Assembly (NCBI GenBank): GCA_003864495.1
Contig: ML133465.1
Coordinates: forward strand, 805,163-869,162
Reading direction: 5' to 3'
Length of the DNA stretch: 64,000 nucleotides
Origin: Nemopilema nomurai
Taxonomy: Eukaryota > Cnidaria > Scyphozoa > Rhizostomeae > Rhizostomatidae
The position numbers were made by a program, and so were the translations under genes. Under the pieces are notes generated by a model. The model was given only the letters and a program-made list of their open reading frames with translations. It searched no databases and was not told where the DNA came from. This document shows, piece by piece, positions 12,244 through 25,760 of this stretch; position 1 is the stretch's first letter; the number at the start of each line of letters is the position of its first letter.

Positions 12244-14459
12244 CTTGTACCTTTATCAGCAGTTAAAAGTTATTTAAGTTATCTGGCGCAGAAGTTAAGC
12301 AAATGATCGGTTCATAAGCAAACGATCTTTTTTTATTTCAGTCTACGTTGCTTGCTACTCTGTTTTCCGTTTGCTCTTTAAGAAATAGTTCAACTTTCAA
12401 ATTTCGATAGGTACGGTTTGGGAAAAAGACAAGGAAATCTGTATTCTGAAGATTATGCTCTTTACGTTCTTTCCCCCATAGACCATGAATGCAGTTTCTG
12501 TATATCTATCATTGTATATTACTATTTGTATTTTACAAGTATATCATATAAAATTTCATTCTTCTGATGTCAGTCATAATTTATTAGATTGCCATTCACT
12601 TGACAGCCTATGCTTAAGTAGCTGATTTTGAAACTTGATACACTTGATTAAGAATAGCATGAATAATTTAGGATTAGAACAGCATAAAGAGCACAAATGT
12701 CTCAAGCTATATCGTGTCCTACACTTGAACAGCCAAACGTGTCTGTCAACTGCACAGCTAACTTGCGTGATCTATTTGCGTGAAGCCGTGATTACATAAT
12801 GCAAAGAGCCTCCTACGGCCTTTGTTCAATTAAGCTTTTGCACTGACAGGTATCTTAAGACATAGGCTCCTTCAACTTAGCCATGGTCTAAAGTTTAAGA
12901 TGTTACAATATTTTACAAGTGCAGCAAATCTTATCTTGATGAAGATGCTACTTAAGTGGTTCTAAGAAACGAGCTGTTCAACAATCTGTTGCCATAACAA
13001 TTGAACTGATTTTGTCGTCAAAGAGATTTTTCTTCATTGAAAATAAATCATTTTTAATTCAAAATGTTTACACTAACAGAAGAATGAAGCCCTTTCTGGC
13101 TCTCATAGATGGAAATCAAGATCTTTAAACTCTTTATTCAGTCGTACTAAATCAATTTTTGTTTTATTTTTTTTGAACATATTCCTGCCATCTTAGCAGC
13201 CTGTTCTCGGAACAAAGGTAGTTTAAATCACAAACATTCCCATTTATTCTACGTGTATACTTCCATTGCATCTTTGCTTCTAGAACGTATCTCCAAAGAT
13301 TCCAGTTTTGATAATAGTCTATACCTGCTGCTAAAATGTGTAATCGTCGGTGAGGGAAATGTTGTCATGGTAAGTCAAGCAAACCCCGACTTGTCAATTA
13401 GTTGTCCTGAGTTTCACGTTGATAAAAACAGACATAAATAATTTATCCAATGGTCAAAGCTCTTACCTTACGCTATAAAGGCAAAAGGAACTTTTGAGTA
13501 ACTGCTTACAAATTTCATAGCCAAAAATATTAATCTTTATTTCAGTTTTCTATCTCGATTTACATCAAAGCCAGCCCTTTTCTTATTGAGAGAAATCAAG
13601 TGGTTTCATTGCAAATTATGAATGAGAATAGTTCACATGAAGTTCAATACTAAAAGAGCTTGTAAAAGATTGTCTGTTGCACTTGGATTATCTCTCTGGT
13701 ATCATCTAATCGCATAAAAAAGATTGCACATTATTACTTGTCATCAAAGAATTGTTTACCTACTTATATATGCATCATAAGAAATCTCTAAGTATATAAT
13801 TCTATAAGTAAATCGATGTACATAGAAAAAGTGACATGAGTTGACCAACTGCGGGGTTAAATTTTATTCTAAGCAAGGCAGATTCTTGTCAAAAGATTTT
13901 GGCAATAATATTTTCAGATGTAGAGAACTGTTTAACAACCGGCCTCCTTTAAGTATGTAAATATTTTTCTTTTTTAAGTAAATTAAGCTATTTTAATCAA
14001 GAAAAAAATATACAACAACAAAAAGTTATGGGCATTAAATTTAATTTTTAGTTTTATTTAATTTGACATTATCAGCTCCAACATTTTATTCAATTTGACA
14101 AATCGAGTCTAAGGCATTACTAATAATAATTTATCCCAGCTCATCAATAATGAACGAGGGCCTATTTTTCTTACTGAAAGTAAATGGTCATTAATGACTT
14201 TTTGGAGTGACTGGTAATGTAGAGCATCATGAGATCAAAAGTCAAGGCTAAATGCATTGGGATCTTTTGCGTTTCAATTCAAACTTTGTCCCTGAAATAA
14301 TTATACATACTTGTCTCTCTTAGTTAAAATCTCTCTTATTTGACTGGCTACTTTTTCTAGACGTTGTTGCTGAGAACATTTAAGCGCACTATTTTATTAA
14401 GCTAAATGATAATTTGAGGTAAATACCTAAGAAAGAAATGCCTGCAACTAATTTTAAGC
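12244..14459 (+). other. Intergenic, no gene recognised
   Basis: AT-rich sequence downstream of gene 2. A 62-codon open frame at 13253-13441 has no recognised domain and no copy in the sister units. No transposon hallmark seen. Confidence 0.4.
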
Positions 14460-14585
14460 ATTGATTTCTTAATCAGAACATCCTTGCAAAATTGCAAAAG
14501 AAATGCTTGTAACTAATTTTAAGCATTGACTGCAAATCAGAACATCCTTGCAAAAGTGGAGAGAACTGCATTGATTGCCTTGGTG
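14460..14585 (+). pseudogene. Gene 3: cysteine-rich linker exon remnant, partly duplicated
   Basis: At 14535-14580 the frame QSEHPCKSGENCID matches the linker exons of genes 2 and 5, but about nine codons before the donor (the CTCPGYKC region) are deleted; the GTGAGC donor survives. The segment just upstream (from ~14440) is an imperfect ~75-bp duplicate carrying a second CATCCTTGCAAAA. This marks a former lectin unit between genes 2 and 4. Confidence 0.65.
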
Positions 14586-16689
14586 AGCTTCTTTCTACTT
14601 CTATGCTATAATCTATCAAAATAGTTTACCAACGTTGTTATTTCTTCAGCAGTGATAAGAAGAAGTCTACCTCTTTTTCAAGATAGCATTTTCCCGCAAC
14701 AATAATGCATGCTTGCCAATTTTAGGAAAGAACAATGGCCGCCATAAGTGTTGGAACAGTCCAATCATCTTTTCTTCTAAACGTCTCCCCTCCCCCATAT
14801 TCAATGTTGGTTTCCGACTGGAAAATGAAAAAAGTGTATGTTGGAGCGCAAATTGTGTATCCCATGTTTAGCGACATGTTCACCTACCTTCACAACATTG
14901 TTTAAAGCAGGGGGGGGGGGGGTTCTGTCTGCTTGAAATAGGGAAATTAAGTGAAAATATGCATTTATTACTTGTACAATCTCGATGTTCCAACTACTTT
15001 TGGCGGGCATTGAAGATATGCTGCTTTAATTTATTAAGCTTCATTATTTTATTAAGCTAAATGATAATTTGAGGTAAATGCCTGAGAAAGAAATGACTGC
15101 AACTAAATTTGAGCATTGAATCCTTCATTATTAGCTGCATATGAGATTATATGAAAAAGCTAGAATATGTATATGCGGCCGGTGATAACTTTCTTTCTTG
15201 AAATACGCTTTTTAGAGACAGTCCTGCTTCTCGGCAGTTTTAGCTACATCGTCTGCATTGACATTTTCTCAGTCCATTTCTTATCGAATAGCTCTTGAAA
15301 GAGCACAATCTATACTATTGTGTGGTCTTTGCCATGGTCATGTATAGGCTCAGGGCCATTCAGGATCACATTGTACTCTCCTCTTGTTTGATGAACACTC
15401 AAAGAAGATGAAATGATGAAGATTATCCAGGAAACATTGAAAATCTTGAAAACTGGAAGCTTGGATAAATTTGATACAAAACTGAAAATGACCTTTATTT
15501 GTACTTTTTATTGATAAAAATTTACATGTGGCAATTCAAAAATGGTTTCTTACATGTTTTTAAATGGAAGCTGATTAATTGTTAAAAAGATTTGATGAAG
15601 ATTTGCAATATAGAAACTTGAAAATTTTTTGAGTTCTAACTATATATTTTTTCAAGTTAGAGTTGCGGACCAATTTTGAATATTTTGTATCAAGTAAAGC
15701 TGGAAATCTCAGTTCAACTTTTAAAAAGGAGATCTAAAATGATTGCTATTTTCATGTGAATTTCGTTCCAAAAAAAGAAAAAAATAATCCTCTTTAAGGC
15801 AGAAAGCATCCAGAGGCTAACTTCATTTCTTTGCCCGTTGGCTAAAAATGAATTTAAACACTGTCAAGCTATGACATGCCTCCAATACTTGTCATAAGTG
15901 GGAAGGAAGGGGTTGATACAAAGCATTGGAGCTTGACTATTCCATTTTCTAGAGCACTTCCTTTAACAGTACCAAAACTTGTTAACAAATTTGTAAGGAA
16001 AATCATCACATTATTTTTGTCATTAATGTTCTTGCAGAATAATAGCAAGCTCTGATTCTTGAAATAAGAGTAACCAACATTGCAAGTTATGAAGAAAAAT
16101 ATGACATTATTATCTACTTACCAAAGCTCCTTGAAAAACAGTGCTTAGAAATTGGGCTAAATTAGAAGACATAAATAAGCATAAAACAAATTAGAATTGA
16201 AGCTGACTTTGTCTTCAAAGCTAGGTCAGTACAATGAAAGATATCTGATGAGCAACTGGATAGCTTAGTAACACCAAAGATCACCAACTGCAAAGAGTTG
16301 TAAAATTCTTTCAAAGATTCGATGCTAAAGAAAAGCAGACGTCTTATTTCAAATTCCTGGCTGTGCTTATTTCCAAAGAAAAGAAAAACAAAAATTTCTA
16401 GCAGCATAATGGCTATACTTTTTTGATATCATATCTATTTATATGACCCACCAAGATAGAAGCCCTAGCCTGAGTTTTAATATTGTGGCGCACATTTCAA
16501 AATCAAGCCAAAAAATGCGATGCTTATTCAAGGAGTTATGGTAGTTCTTTCAGTTTCCTATAAATGCGCTAATGCTTGTAAAAATTGCTTGTGCCCTGTT
16601 ACTTCAGAAGCCAAATTATTGTTAAATTAAACTTTGTAAAAATTGAGTTTAATCTTTCAATTGGTGTTCACTTTGATAGTCTTCGATAG
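14586..16689 (+). other. Intergenic within remnant gene 3
   Basis: No gene. 15046-15120 repeats the block seen at 14390-14470 (imperfect). A run of 13 G lies at 14910-14922. Nothing else identifiable; an open frame on the - strand at 16162-16407 has no recognisable domain. Confidence 0.4.
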
Positions 16690-16802
16690 TGTTCACTCCC
16701 AGCTGTCTTCGAAATGCAGTTTGCACCAACAACTATGTCTCATAATACTGCCAATGCAGAACTGGATTTAAAATGGTTAAAGAAAGATGCAGACGAGAGT
16801 AT
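16690..16802 (+). pseudogene. Gene 3: EGF exon remnant
   Basis: The frame reads SCLRNAVCTNNYVS, then a TAA, then YCQCRTGFKMVKERC: the back part of an EGF module with an internal stop and no first-Cys segment. Its mirror copy at 60001-60125 (-) has a TAA at nearly the same codon, so the lesion may predate the inverted duplication. Confidence 0.65.
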
Positions 16803-18775
16803 TTCTACACGACACGACATTTAACTTCTTTGAATTCGACAGATTAATTCAGTGTAGCAGAATGTGACTGGAGCGACTATGCCTGCCGTATGATGCGTCA
16901 CTGGAGCGACTTCAAGCTAAACGTAGCACCTTTGAGGAGCCAAACTTAATACATCACTTGTGCATATGGTAATAGTACTTTATTGTGTGCATGAACGAGA
17001 GAATGCACGCGCAGGAATGATTTCTCCAAGTCGATTTTCTTTTGCATGAGCTTAGTGATAATTAGAGGGGAAAATCTCTTATATTGGTCTGTTGAAGATT
17101 ATTTGGCTAATTTTGAAAATATTTTTTGGCTTCAACTGTCAATCATAGCCATCAAAGTGCAACAAAGTGCGTTGCTTTCAAAACATCATTTCACAATAAG
17201 CCGTGCAACATTCTTCTCGGGGCTTGGGGCGAGTTATATCATTGTTTCGTTGTCTGCTGTTGTTAAAAATAGCTTGTCACGAATAAGAGTGTACTTAGAT
17301 CATTCCCCTGCTCTAGTTATTCCCCTGGCAGTTATGTCCGTCTCTTCGTGAGTTGCCATGAAACTCTCAGCAAAACTGAGTTCGATATTTACAACATTCA
17401 AGGAATTTGAAACAAATCATGGCAATATCAGTATCAATAATAAAGCTATTCAAAAATGAAACCCGCCTTTATATCTACCTCTAAAGTATTTACAAATGCC
17501 TCTTTCGGCTACAAGAGAAACAACTTTGAGCCAAATAACGTTATTAACATATACTAACACTGATTCTAAATTTTGTCTCTACTGGTTTATTAAAAGACAA
17601 CCAGGCTAATAAGAGCTGATATGCTCAAAGGACTCAGCAGGAGAAGTAAGTTTCCAGATTAACAGTGCAGTGTTAGAGGGTTTTCGTCTTAAGGCGTAGT
17701 TTTATGGGCTAGGTTGGTCTGTTACTTCACATACTACTTCTTTAGCATCTTTCTTTAAATGTTCATATCAAGCTGAGTTAACTGTAGATCGTCGGTGACC
17801 TGGATCTAGATACGCCTGCTGATGTGGTAATCGACTTCCTAAACCAATGGGTTGATCGATTTCCTAAACCAACCATTGACGTGGCAATGAGTTCTTAGTA
17901 GTATTCGTCATAGTATGGGTATATACACGTGACATTATCATAGCTACTCACAGGTGCAATTCCATTACTCCAGTTTCGTTGTCTCCGTTTCGGGCTTTGC
18001 GCATCCATTGAAGTTTATCAAAATGGAGACATTTGAAACCCGGTTTAGATTGTAGTGATTTGAATACGGACCTGAAGATCACAATTGCTAGAAAAAGCGG
18101 AACTATTTTTCACAATGTTCATTATATATTTTTCACGTTTTTCTAGTAGTTCTGAAGTTTTGTACCACAAAGCACTTGTTCACGGACCTGAAGATGGAAT
18201 GAATCGAAAACGGTACAACAACATCAGCCCAAAAATAACTTCATGAGCATTTTGAGATTGACATTTACCAGAAAAGGTACCACTGCAAAATCTGATTGTG
18301 GCAAGTACTCTTTTGAGCTTTTTTCGTGCTGTCGTAGCACTACAGAAGCTGCAATTACTCTAGAAGAGAAACAAAGATGACACAAAGGGAATCAAAAAGA
18401 AGTAATGGAAATGCTTGTGTTATCGTGGTTGGACCAATTGTGAAACCAAGGTTATGGAAAATAGAGGAAGATGGACCCAAAACGGCTTGAAAAAGTTGAC
18501 ATTCTAAAACGGAGACATTTGAGAATAAAGTCATGGAAGCAAAGCCTCAAAAAAGAGGAATTAATGTTGCATAATTTGACGATGATTCTAAGCCCCATCC
18601 TTTCCAACAAAAATCTAGCAAACGCCTTCTTAAATAGTAGTGAACATTGTGAATTAATAGCAATGTTATCCGATTGCGTGAAAAAGCTTTCCCTTTTTGG
18701 AAGTGATTGATGCAAATAACTTTTAGTATTGTCGTCGCTGTCAACTTTCAAGCCGGTTTCCTCTATCTATGTTAG
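16803..18775 (+). other. Intergenic in remnant gene 3, mirrored at 58.7-60.0 kb
   Basis: 17050-17650 matches 59050-59750 in reverse orientation. 18130-18190 resembles the leader exon (GTTTTGTACCACAAAG block followed by CACTTGTTCA). No FTP1 exon is present, unlike in genes 1, 2, 4, 5 and 7. A Lys-rich 79-codon frame at 18471-18710 is unrecognised and poorly supported. Confidence 0.45.
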
Positions 18776-19227
18776 GTCAAAACATAGCCTATGAGAGGCC
18801 GTCGTCCATTTCATCGGTGCTTACCTATATCTTATACACATTATTTACCAGCCTTGGGAGTGATGGTGACAAGACTTGGGACTGCTAAAAGTGCAGCGAC
18901 ACGAATGCTTACAACATGCCCTGGTGCTGGTGGCAAGTGGATCTAACAAAGCAAGCAGCAGTGTCGAATGTGCGAATCAAAAGAGGTGTGACTTGGGCTC
19001 CACTCGTGATCAATCCATTTGATATCAGTGTTGGAGACGATAGTTCGAATAGTTGACGAAACAATGCACTGTGTGTGGATCATGGGATCTAAAACGCTGG
19101 AGAGTTCAAGTACTTTTACTGCCCGACGGTGCTGCATGGTCGATGCGTGACAGTGTTCCTATACAAAATAGAGCTTCTTCAGGTTTGTGAAGAGGAGGTT
19201 TATGAAAGTGCAGCTTCAATTCCCTAA
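18776..19227 (+). pseudogene. Gene 3: FTP2 exon, multiply broken
   Basis: Follows a GTTAG acceptor and aligns end to end with other FTP2 exons. Lesions: TAA at 18886-18888 replacing the Gln of WQ, a 6-bp in-frame insertion giving PWCWWQVDL, TGA at 19054-19056 inside the GGRNN motif, and a one-base loss after GGGATC near 19088. The terminal stop is 19225-19227. Closest in position and context to the FTP2 of gene 6 on the other strand. Confidence 0.85.
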
Positions 19228-20074
19228 TTTTCAAGCCAATCGAATAGAAGACTTATTGGTGCACTGTTAATAGATTCTGAAAATGTCAATGAATTAACAA
19301 AGTTATCACTTCTTAGCATTTGCGCACATTCCAAATCTAAAATTTAGCAAGTATTTTATATCTGAAGGTATTTAAAAACTCCAACAACTGTGATATAATC
19401 GATTCACCTGCAAAGTTTATTTAAAAAGCCTTAGTAGGCTGGAAACAAGCAGCCTTTTCTGATTAGATCAATTTTGCTTCTTAACTCATTCTTTTCCTGT
19501 ATAACGTAGATGAAACATATCAAAACCATATCAGCTCGATGTGCAGGTCATTTCTGATAACGATTGTTAATTGCTTTGAGGTGAAAGCGTTTCATACACT
19601 CGACGTTCTTAACAAAACTGTTTTTACATAACTAATTATTATTAAATGAATACCATCTAAACGTATTGGACCTTATTTTTAGGTGATTCTTGCAATATTT
19701 TTTTCAAACTAGCAGCGTGGAATTTTTTCACGATAGCTGACTTGTATATGCAAATATAAGATGTTTTAGACATGGATCCTTCTGTCACTTAAGAAACGTC
19801 ACTTCTCTTTATACATAATTCATTTTATACGAATTGGGATGTGTTTCAAAATTGAGGACACCAAATCCAAACTAACCTGAAAGATTCTTTTAAACTTTTA
19901 CGGATAATACAAGCTTCCATCCTATTTTATGTAAACATTGGCCTCTCTGGAAAACAATTCGGTTAATCCCATTCGTTCCATGCAATCTTCTTTTTGTCAT
20001 CTCTAGCTGAAAGAAGTTGTCAGTAATTCGATATTTCCCTTCTTTTTGTCAAAGAGAAAGAGAAATTTACAATC
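19228..20074 (+). other. Spacer copy downstream of gene 3
   Basis: Matches 4.3-4.9 kb in direct orientation and 55.3-56.9 kb in reverse. No gene. It ends where LINE-derived sequence begins. Confidence 0.55.
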
Positions 20075-21990
20075 CGTCTTTGAGAACTCAGAAATTAAAG
20101 CAATAACATATAATATAATGCAATAAATATTAATAAGAAATACATAATGAACTAGAAAAATAAATCATTCCAATGGCATTGGTGTTGATTTAAAATCTCT
20201 GGCTTTGTAGACCAATCTCAGGAAAACGGAAAGGTTTGAGAGCTGTTCAATTGAGTCTGACGACATTATGTCGATAAAAGTTTTTTTATTCCTGACTCTA
20301 AGAAACGGTTTATTGACTTATTTTTCTCTCAAAGTTTCATCAGCTGAGCAGATTAATAAGAAATGGAATTCATCCTCAATTGAGTTTTTTGTTACATTTT
20401 TGCAAATTCTTTCTTCTCTTGCTAATCTGTTATGGTAGCGTCACCCCTTTCTATTGCTAAATGGTGATCGGAAATGAAGAAACGTGCAATTATCTTTCTG
20501 TCGGGGAAGTTTGGCTGTCTAAAGTATTTTTCAGGGTTCAGATAAGACTTAAATACTCTATGAATTGAGAGTTTTTCATATTCAGTGAGTCTTTCTTGCC
20601 ATGTTTGAAACTGAATGTCTTTTATCCCATCTTAGAAAATCTATTGAAAGTGCCGTTCGTTTCCAACACCCTGGGATATCCAAATAATTATTTTGGTCCT
20701 TTTTGCAACCCTTTTCTAAGCATTGGTACTATCAACCCTTTACCCCTGGCACTTGGAATGCATGCTATAGTGAAAATCTTATTTTATATCAGGAAGGCAA
20801 TGATCTTATCCTTCCATAACTTAATAGCCTTGTTCAATATGCCATCTAAACCATTAGCATTGTTTTTCAGCCCTTGCTATCTGTTGTTCAACCTCAGCCG
20901 ACGTAATTGAGTCATTTATTTGCAGGCTGATTTCCTTACATTTCAAGTTTTTAAATTTTTCTCTTAGCAACTTGAATTTTCCAATAACATTTGCATCACC
21001 AGTTTACAGAACAATTTAAGAAAGTGGAAGTTTTATCTTTTGCATCCCAACACTCCTTGTGAAACCTGTTTACTTTTTTTCTTAACCTTTTGAGACTTCT
21101 TTAGCATTGGTTTACAACAGGTAGCAATCACGATGCTGAATCTCTGTACAATGTCGTTCACATTAGCAGACAAGATTTTCTATGCCATTTCAGTTAGATT
21201 ATCTAGCTCCCCATCTATGTTTTTGCTATTAAATATTTCAAGGCACAGGTGCTCATTTCCTTTCTTCCAAACATATTTATTGTTATCAATATTATTGTCT
21301 TTGATACTGCCGTCATCACCTGCGGAACTGACAGCTTGCCTTGTGTCTATTTCTACCATGATTGGGAACTGATCGAAATCATTCTTGTGACGACCTTAAA
21401 GTTATTCAAACAATTCAACATTGGCGAATTAATTAAAAGATGGTCAACAGCACACAGCTCATTTTGTGTTTAATACAAGTAAACTCTCCCTTCTCATTTA
21501 CAGTTGTCCTACCATTAACTTTATGGATATTAGGCAATTTGCTTAAGCTCACAAGCTGTCTGTTTTATCCTTATTTGTTGTCTGTTTAATCCTTATTTGC
21601 TCCATTTGTTGAAAAGGTATCTTGAGGGTACGTGGAATTCGAATCATTTTCTGGGATATGCGTTGTTTGAACATCCCGAATAAAATCTTCTAATTTCCAT
21701 GTTCTTGCATTAAAACCACCCCCTATTACCACATTTAAAAAACGAAAATGTTGCGCTTTAGTTTCTACTTGGTCTTCAAATACGTCCATACCATTTTCTC
21801 CTGCCTCGTGTGTTTCAGTCATATTTGAGACATTATGAAAATTACTTTGAATACAACTGGGTCAACAAAAATGAAAATTTCTCTTGAAAAACTTTGAATA
21901 CAACAAAAATGAAAAATTATCATTCTGCAAAATTGTACATAGGTTAGGTTACACAAAAAAGATTCTTTTGTTGTTGAATAGTGCCAAAAA
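20075..21990 (-). mobile_element. LINE (non-LTR retrotransposon) remnant with endonuclease region
   Basis: Read on the - strand, 21586-21822 encodes NVVIGGGFNART, the core of an APE-type endonuclease (consensus G-D-F-N-A-R-T; the Asp is Gly here), followed by broken frames. Lower coordinates give pre-reverse-transcriptase-like text such as KGLIVPMLRKG with many stops. The flanks belong to the lectin spacer (4.8 kb versus 20.07 kb; 4.89 kb versus 21.99 kb), so the element interrupts it. Boundaries are approximate, dead by stops and frameshifts. Confidence 0.6.
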
Positions 21991-22204
21991 TGGGACAAAC
22001 TTTTGTCAATTAACCGACACCGTCTTTTGGTCAATGGCATTAGGATGAAAAAATCGATTTTTTCTTTGTCGCTGAGTGAATTCAACGGCCAAGCTTATTA
22101 TTTGATCAAAAGCAAACTAAGTGACTTTGTTTCAGATAACAATAGTTTTAGCAAAACGCGGAAAAGCTTTAGAGTTGAATTTATTTTCTAGTAAGGCAGC
22201 TTCT
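21991..22204 (+). other. Spacer fragment between LINE and hAT insertions
   Basis: Matches 4890-5075 directly (about 85% by eye). Spacer homology stops at 22204 and resumes near 27398, which defines the hAT-like insertion. Confidence 0.6.
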
Positions 22205-22802
22205 CATCCAATTATGAAAAAAGAATGTTGGTAAGGAGCTTCAGAAACTTTTTGCCTTGAGCATCGCATTGCTCTACGTTGAACTTTTTGAGTGCTTGCC
22301 ACGAGCATAGAATAGCATCAAGAAGAGAAGCTGTCAATTCTGCCCTTCTGACCTCAAATTACTTTGGGAAACGACGCACTGTTAGCCCTTCCACTTTTGC
22401 AACTTTTTCAAGCACAGTGGTTCATTTTGCTGAAACGTGAAAATAGGTAGGAAATGCTGCTATTTTCTTAACTAAGTGATCAATTTCTGGGACACTCTTA
22501 CATATAAGTCTTTGTATGCATTTGCAGTTGAATGCACTGCACAAAAAGACTTTAGGAGGGGAGTGTCGATGTCTAATTTCCTTCGGTCGTCATCCAGGAG
22601 CTTCCAGAGACCACGATGCTCTCCAACATTCTTATTTTCCCCGTCAGTTGAAAGATGAGTTATCACTTTCATTACTTCGTCGAAGCCAACAGTATCGTCT
22701 GCTCCAAATTTCAATGCTGTGAAATGCCCAGAGGCACCAGGATCAGTCACGTGTCCAATGCCAATTAACTTGAGATCTGGTTTCCCATTTTCATCGACTA
22801 CA

Positions 22803-22806
22803 TTAA
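22803..22806. repeat. TTAA target-site duplication, left
   Basis: TTAA directly precedes the left inverted repeat of the 22807-25968 element; its partner is 25969-25972. Confidence 0.8.
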
Positions 22807-23060
22807 AGAGGAAATGAAACCAAATTTTTTATTTTAAATTCTGAATCCCCGTAATGAATTACCTTATAACCCAGAATTTCAATGTGTTTAGAGAAATTTT
22901 GGCTAAACTACGAGGGCAATACTGACTTCAATTTTTCAATCAAAAAGTGGCACCGGTGCGCCCTGTTTAACTAGCCTCGTTGTGACGTAAAGTTATGGAC
23001 ACGCGCAGCGTTTAGTAATATTTACATCCCGTTTCTACGTACTGAAACTTTAGATTAGCT

Positions 23061-24715
23061 ATGGAGCCAGGTAACAAAACCAAGGTTCGTGGTGGTCTAC
23101 GATGTGTTGTACACACTCTAGACAATAAAAAGCTGTTGTAATGACAGTTATACCAAGGGTTTAAACACCCATCGCTTTCCAAAGGACCCTACTGTACGCC
23201 GGCAGTGAACTAAATTTGTTAGAAAGCGTAGGCCAAATTTCGACCAAAGCTACTTTTCAAACCCCGTCCTTTGCTCAGATCATTTTGAACCAGGTTGCTA
23301 TACAAGGAGCGTAGCTAGTCTACTAGAGGGGGACGACGTTTCACAAACAAAAAGTTTTTACAACGAGATGCTGTTCTGGCATTATACCAGAAATGAAGGA
23401 AATTCAACCTCTTAGTCTAAACGGGAAAAAAGAAAGGTAAGATTTAATTTTTTTGCCTACTTCATTTTCAATATATTCCTTTAATTATTGTGTAAATAAA
23501 GCAAAATATACGATACATAAAATAAGGTTAACTACAATATATAAACGTGGAGCTCGTGTTTAAATCTTCCCCCTCAAAATAAGTAGATTGGGTACAACAG
23601 AATAAAAGTAAACACAACTCGCTACTTTTTGTCTATTTAAACAAAACAATTGGTTTTATCAAAATCTCAACGTGATAAAAGTTTTCATAACAAACAATTG
23701 GTGTTTATTGTGACATATTTTTTAGAATGTTGGCATTGCAATTAAAAAACAACATTTTGTATCTTCTACAAAGTTGAGCCCTTCCAATTTGAAGGTTTAC
23801 AAAATACATATATGCATATAGAACATTTATCAAATTGTATAGATTCACCCAGGGCGCAGCAAAAAGGATTAGTTCTTGCTGACAAAAAGGGTGTATCTCA
23901 CTCATTAAGGGTGTGGTCAAGATAAATACTCTCATATAAAGGCTGCTTTTATGTGTTTCTGTTTCAAATGTTAGTATGTTATAATTGTTGCAAAAAAGTT
24001 ACAGGTAGCGTATCCAGCAAGTTTCCTGGCAAAAATAACCAATGTAGGGGGGGGGGGTACCACACCTACCAAACCCCCTTTGGTGGCGTCCCTGGATTCC
24101 ATAAATGTAGTGGCCCAAATTCACATTCTGTTTTTCAGGGTGTAAGAGATACAATACAATGTGGCTTCTGTTGCGGATACACAAATGGAACTATTCAAGA
24201 GCAATTATTTGACGAAGCAACATCTTCTAAAACTGATAAATGGCAGACAGTCTTTACAGAAACCAGCATGGAAGCAACTTCATTTCCAGATGTGTCAAGT
24301 TTAGCCTGTCAAGATTGCAAGGTGAAAACCTTGAGATTGAAAAACTTGAGTGAATCGCCAAAATCTGAAAATAATTAGACAGAAAAGGAAATTAACAAGT
24401 CAAAATAATGTAAGTTCGCTTTGCACAATAACATTTGCTGATATGCCAAATTTAAATTCCATTTCATTTCCATATAAATTACTTTTTGTAACCCTTTTCT
24501 CATTTATGCTTTGTTTGTAGGCAATCAATTATCTATAATGTAAAATAAAGAAATTCAGCGAGTCAAAACAAGGACAGCCAACTAAGCCCAGGAAAAACAG
24601 GAAGACAGTTGAAGAGGAAGACAGTGATTCTGATTCCTACAAAAGTTTCGCTGAAAATGATGAGGAGTGGAATCCAGAAAGAGATGAGGATGAATTTGAA
24701 GACAGAGAAGAATAA
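23061..24715 (+). pseudogene. THAP zinc-finger protein gene of the TTAA element
   Basis: At ~23125-23330 the frame gives SYTKGLNTHRFPKDPTVRR, a TGA where the invariant THAP Trp is expected, then TKFVRKRRPNF and VLCSDHFEPGCY: FPKDP, Trp position and C-S-D-H-F are THAP (C2CH, DNA-binding) landmarks. The short segment from ATG 23061 reaches the finger only through a frameshift. Downstream, 23953-24378 has a Cys-containing region (VCYNCCKK, CGFCCGYTNG, ACQDCKVK). 24560-24715 encodes a highly acidic tail ending DEFEDREE. Several exons are likely. A G11 run at 24047-24057 may be a slippage site. Non-functional because of the Trp-to-stop change. Confidence 0.6.
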
Positions 24716-25229
24716 TTTGTAAATGAGGGAGAAATAGAATGTGTGAAAATTATGACTATGAAAGAGTAACCAATGAAACAAGAGGAAACATTAGGTAAAA
24801 CTATCATGATGACATCATTGCATAATTATATGATAGAAAAGGTATGAACAAGTCACATAATAGGTAATATTATCCACCAAACTGTAATACTTAAATACTG
24901 TAATACTGGGGAGATTTGACAACTTGTTGAACTTGTAAACAAAAGAAAATCCATGGTAGAAATGATTACAGCTCTCAAATATCTGATTAAGATAAAACTG
25001 CCAAAACTATTTCCTTTCAAAACTATCAATCATATACATGACTTGCTTCATTAAATAAGATGATTTGTTTTGTTACTTACTCGTGTAGGCTTGCCTTCCT
25101 GTGATACTCCCCTGTCTGTCCCTTCGCAGTGGGCCAACATTCCGAAACACAGTTGTATTTGACATGGCAATGAAATCTTCATGTTGTGCAATACATATTT
25201 GTTCAATGCTTTCGTCCAATACAAGTTAA

Positions 25230-25760
25230 CCCAGTGCAGCATCTGCACTCCAAAGCACCAACAAGATGATAAACTTCATATTTTCAAAATCAACACCTGC
25301 AAAAAAAGCCATAATGCCATAGTCATAATCAATGAAGTTTACGATGGTGCGACCCTCCGGGCCTGGCCTAGGCACTGTACATGACGCTTGCTAATTTCGA
25401 TTGATACCTACAGTATTTAGACATCATTTAAACTAAAGATAACGAGTTTTAAACATATATGCGAAATTTATGGAATAAACTTACCATGAACTAACTTCTG
25501 TTTTTTGTTCGTATCGCTCTCGCAAAATTGCCGGGGTTAGGCCGTCGTGACCTAGGTTATCCTCGTCGCTACTTGATTCCGTGTCTGCCGAATTGGTATG
25601 GCCTGGCAGGAACACAGTAAACAGCAACTGTCCCCTCTTCTTCTTCGGAAACCCCTAAGCTAGTGTCACTTTCGTCCAATATGGTGAGAATTGAAATTCA
25701 AAAACTAAACATGCGATCGCCAACTCTGCCAGAAAATTTGTTGTCCTCGAACATGCGCGC
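25230..25760 (-). pseudogene. Second ORF of the TTAA element (PYQF/acidic, P2X7-like leader)
   Basis: Read on the - strand, 25760-25500 gives LDESDTSLGVSEEEE, then VPARPYQF, then (one-base shift) ADTESSSDEDN up to a GTAAGT donor near 25485. A further open piece at 25300-25095 reads GVDFENMKFIILLVLW with one stop. The order PYQF then Ser/Asp/Glu-rich then a Cys domain matches the element at 28324-29861, where the Cys domain itself is visible. Here it was not found. Confidence 0.4.

Noticed and set aside
13253..13441. 62-codon frame downstream of gene 2
   Set aside because: No domain, not conserved in sister units.
14910..14922. G13 run as a structured regulatory site
   Set aside because: A plain homopolymer next to nothing recognisable; likely slippage.
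18471..18710. Lys-rich 79-codon frame in remnant gene 3
   Set aside because: No domain recognised and I could not establish a conserved frame in the mirrored region near 58.7-58.9 kb.
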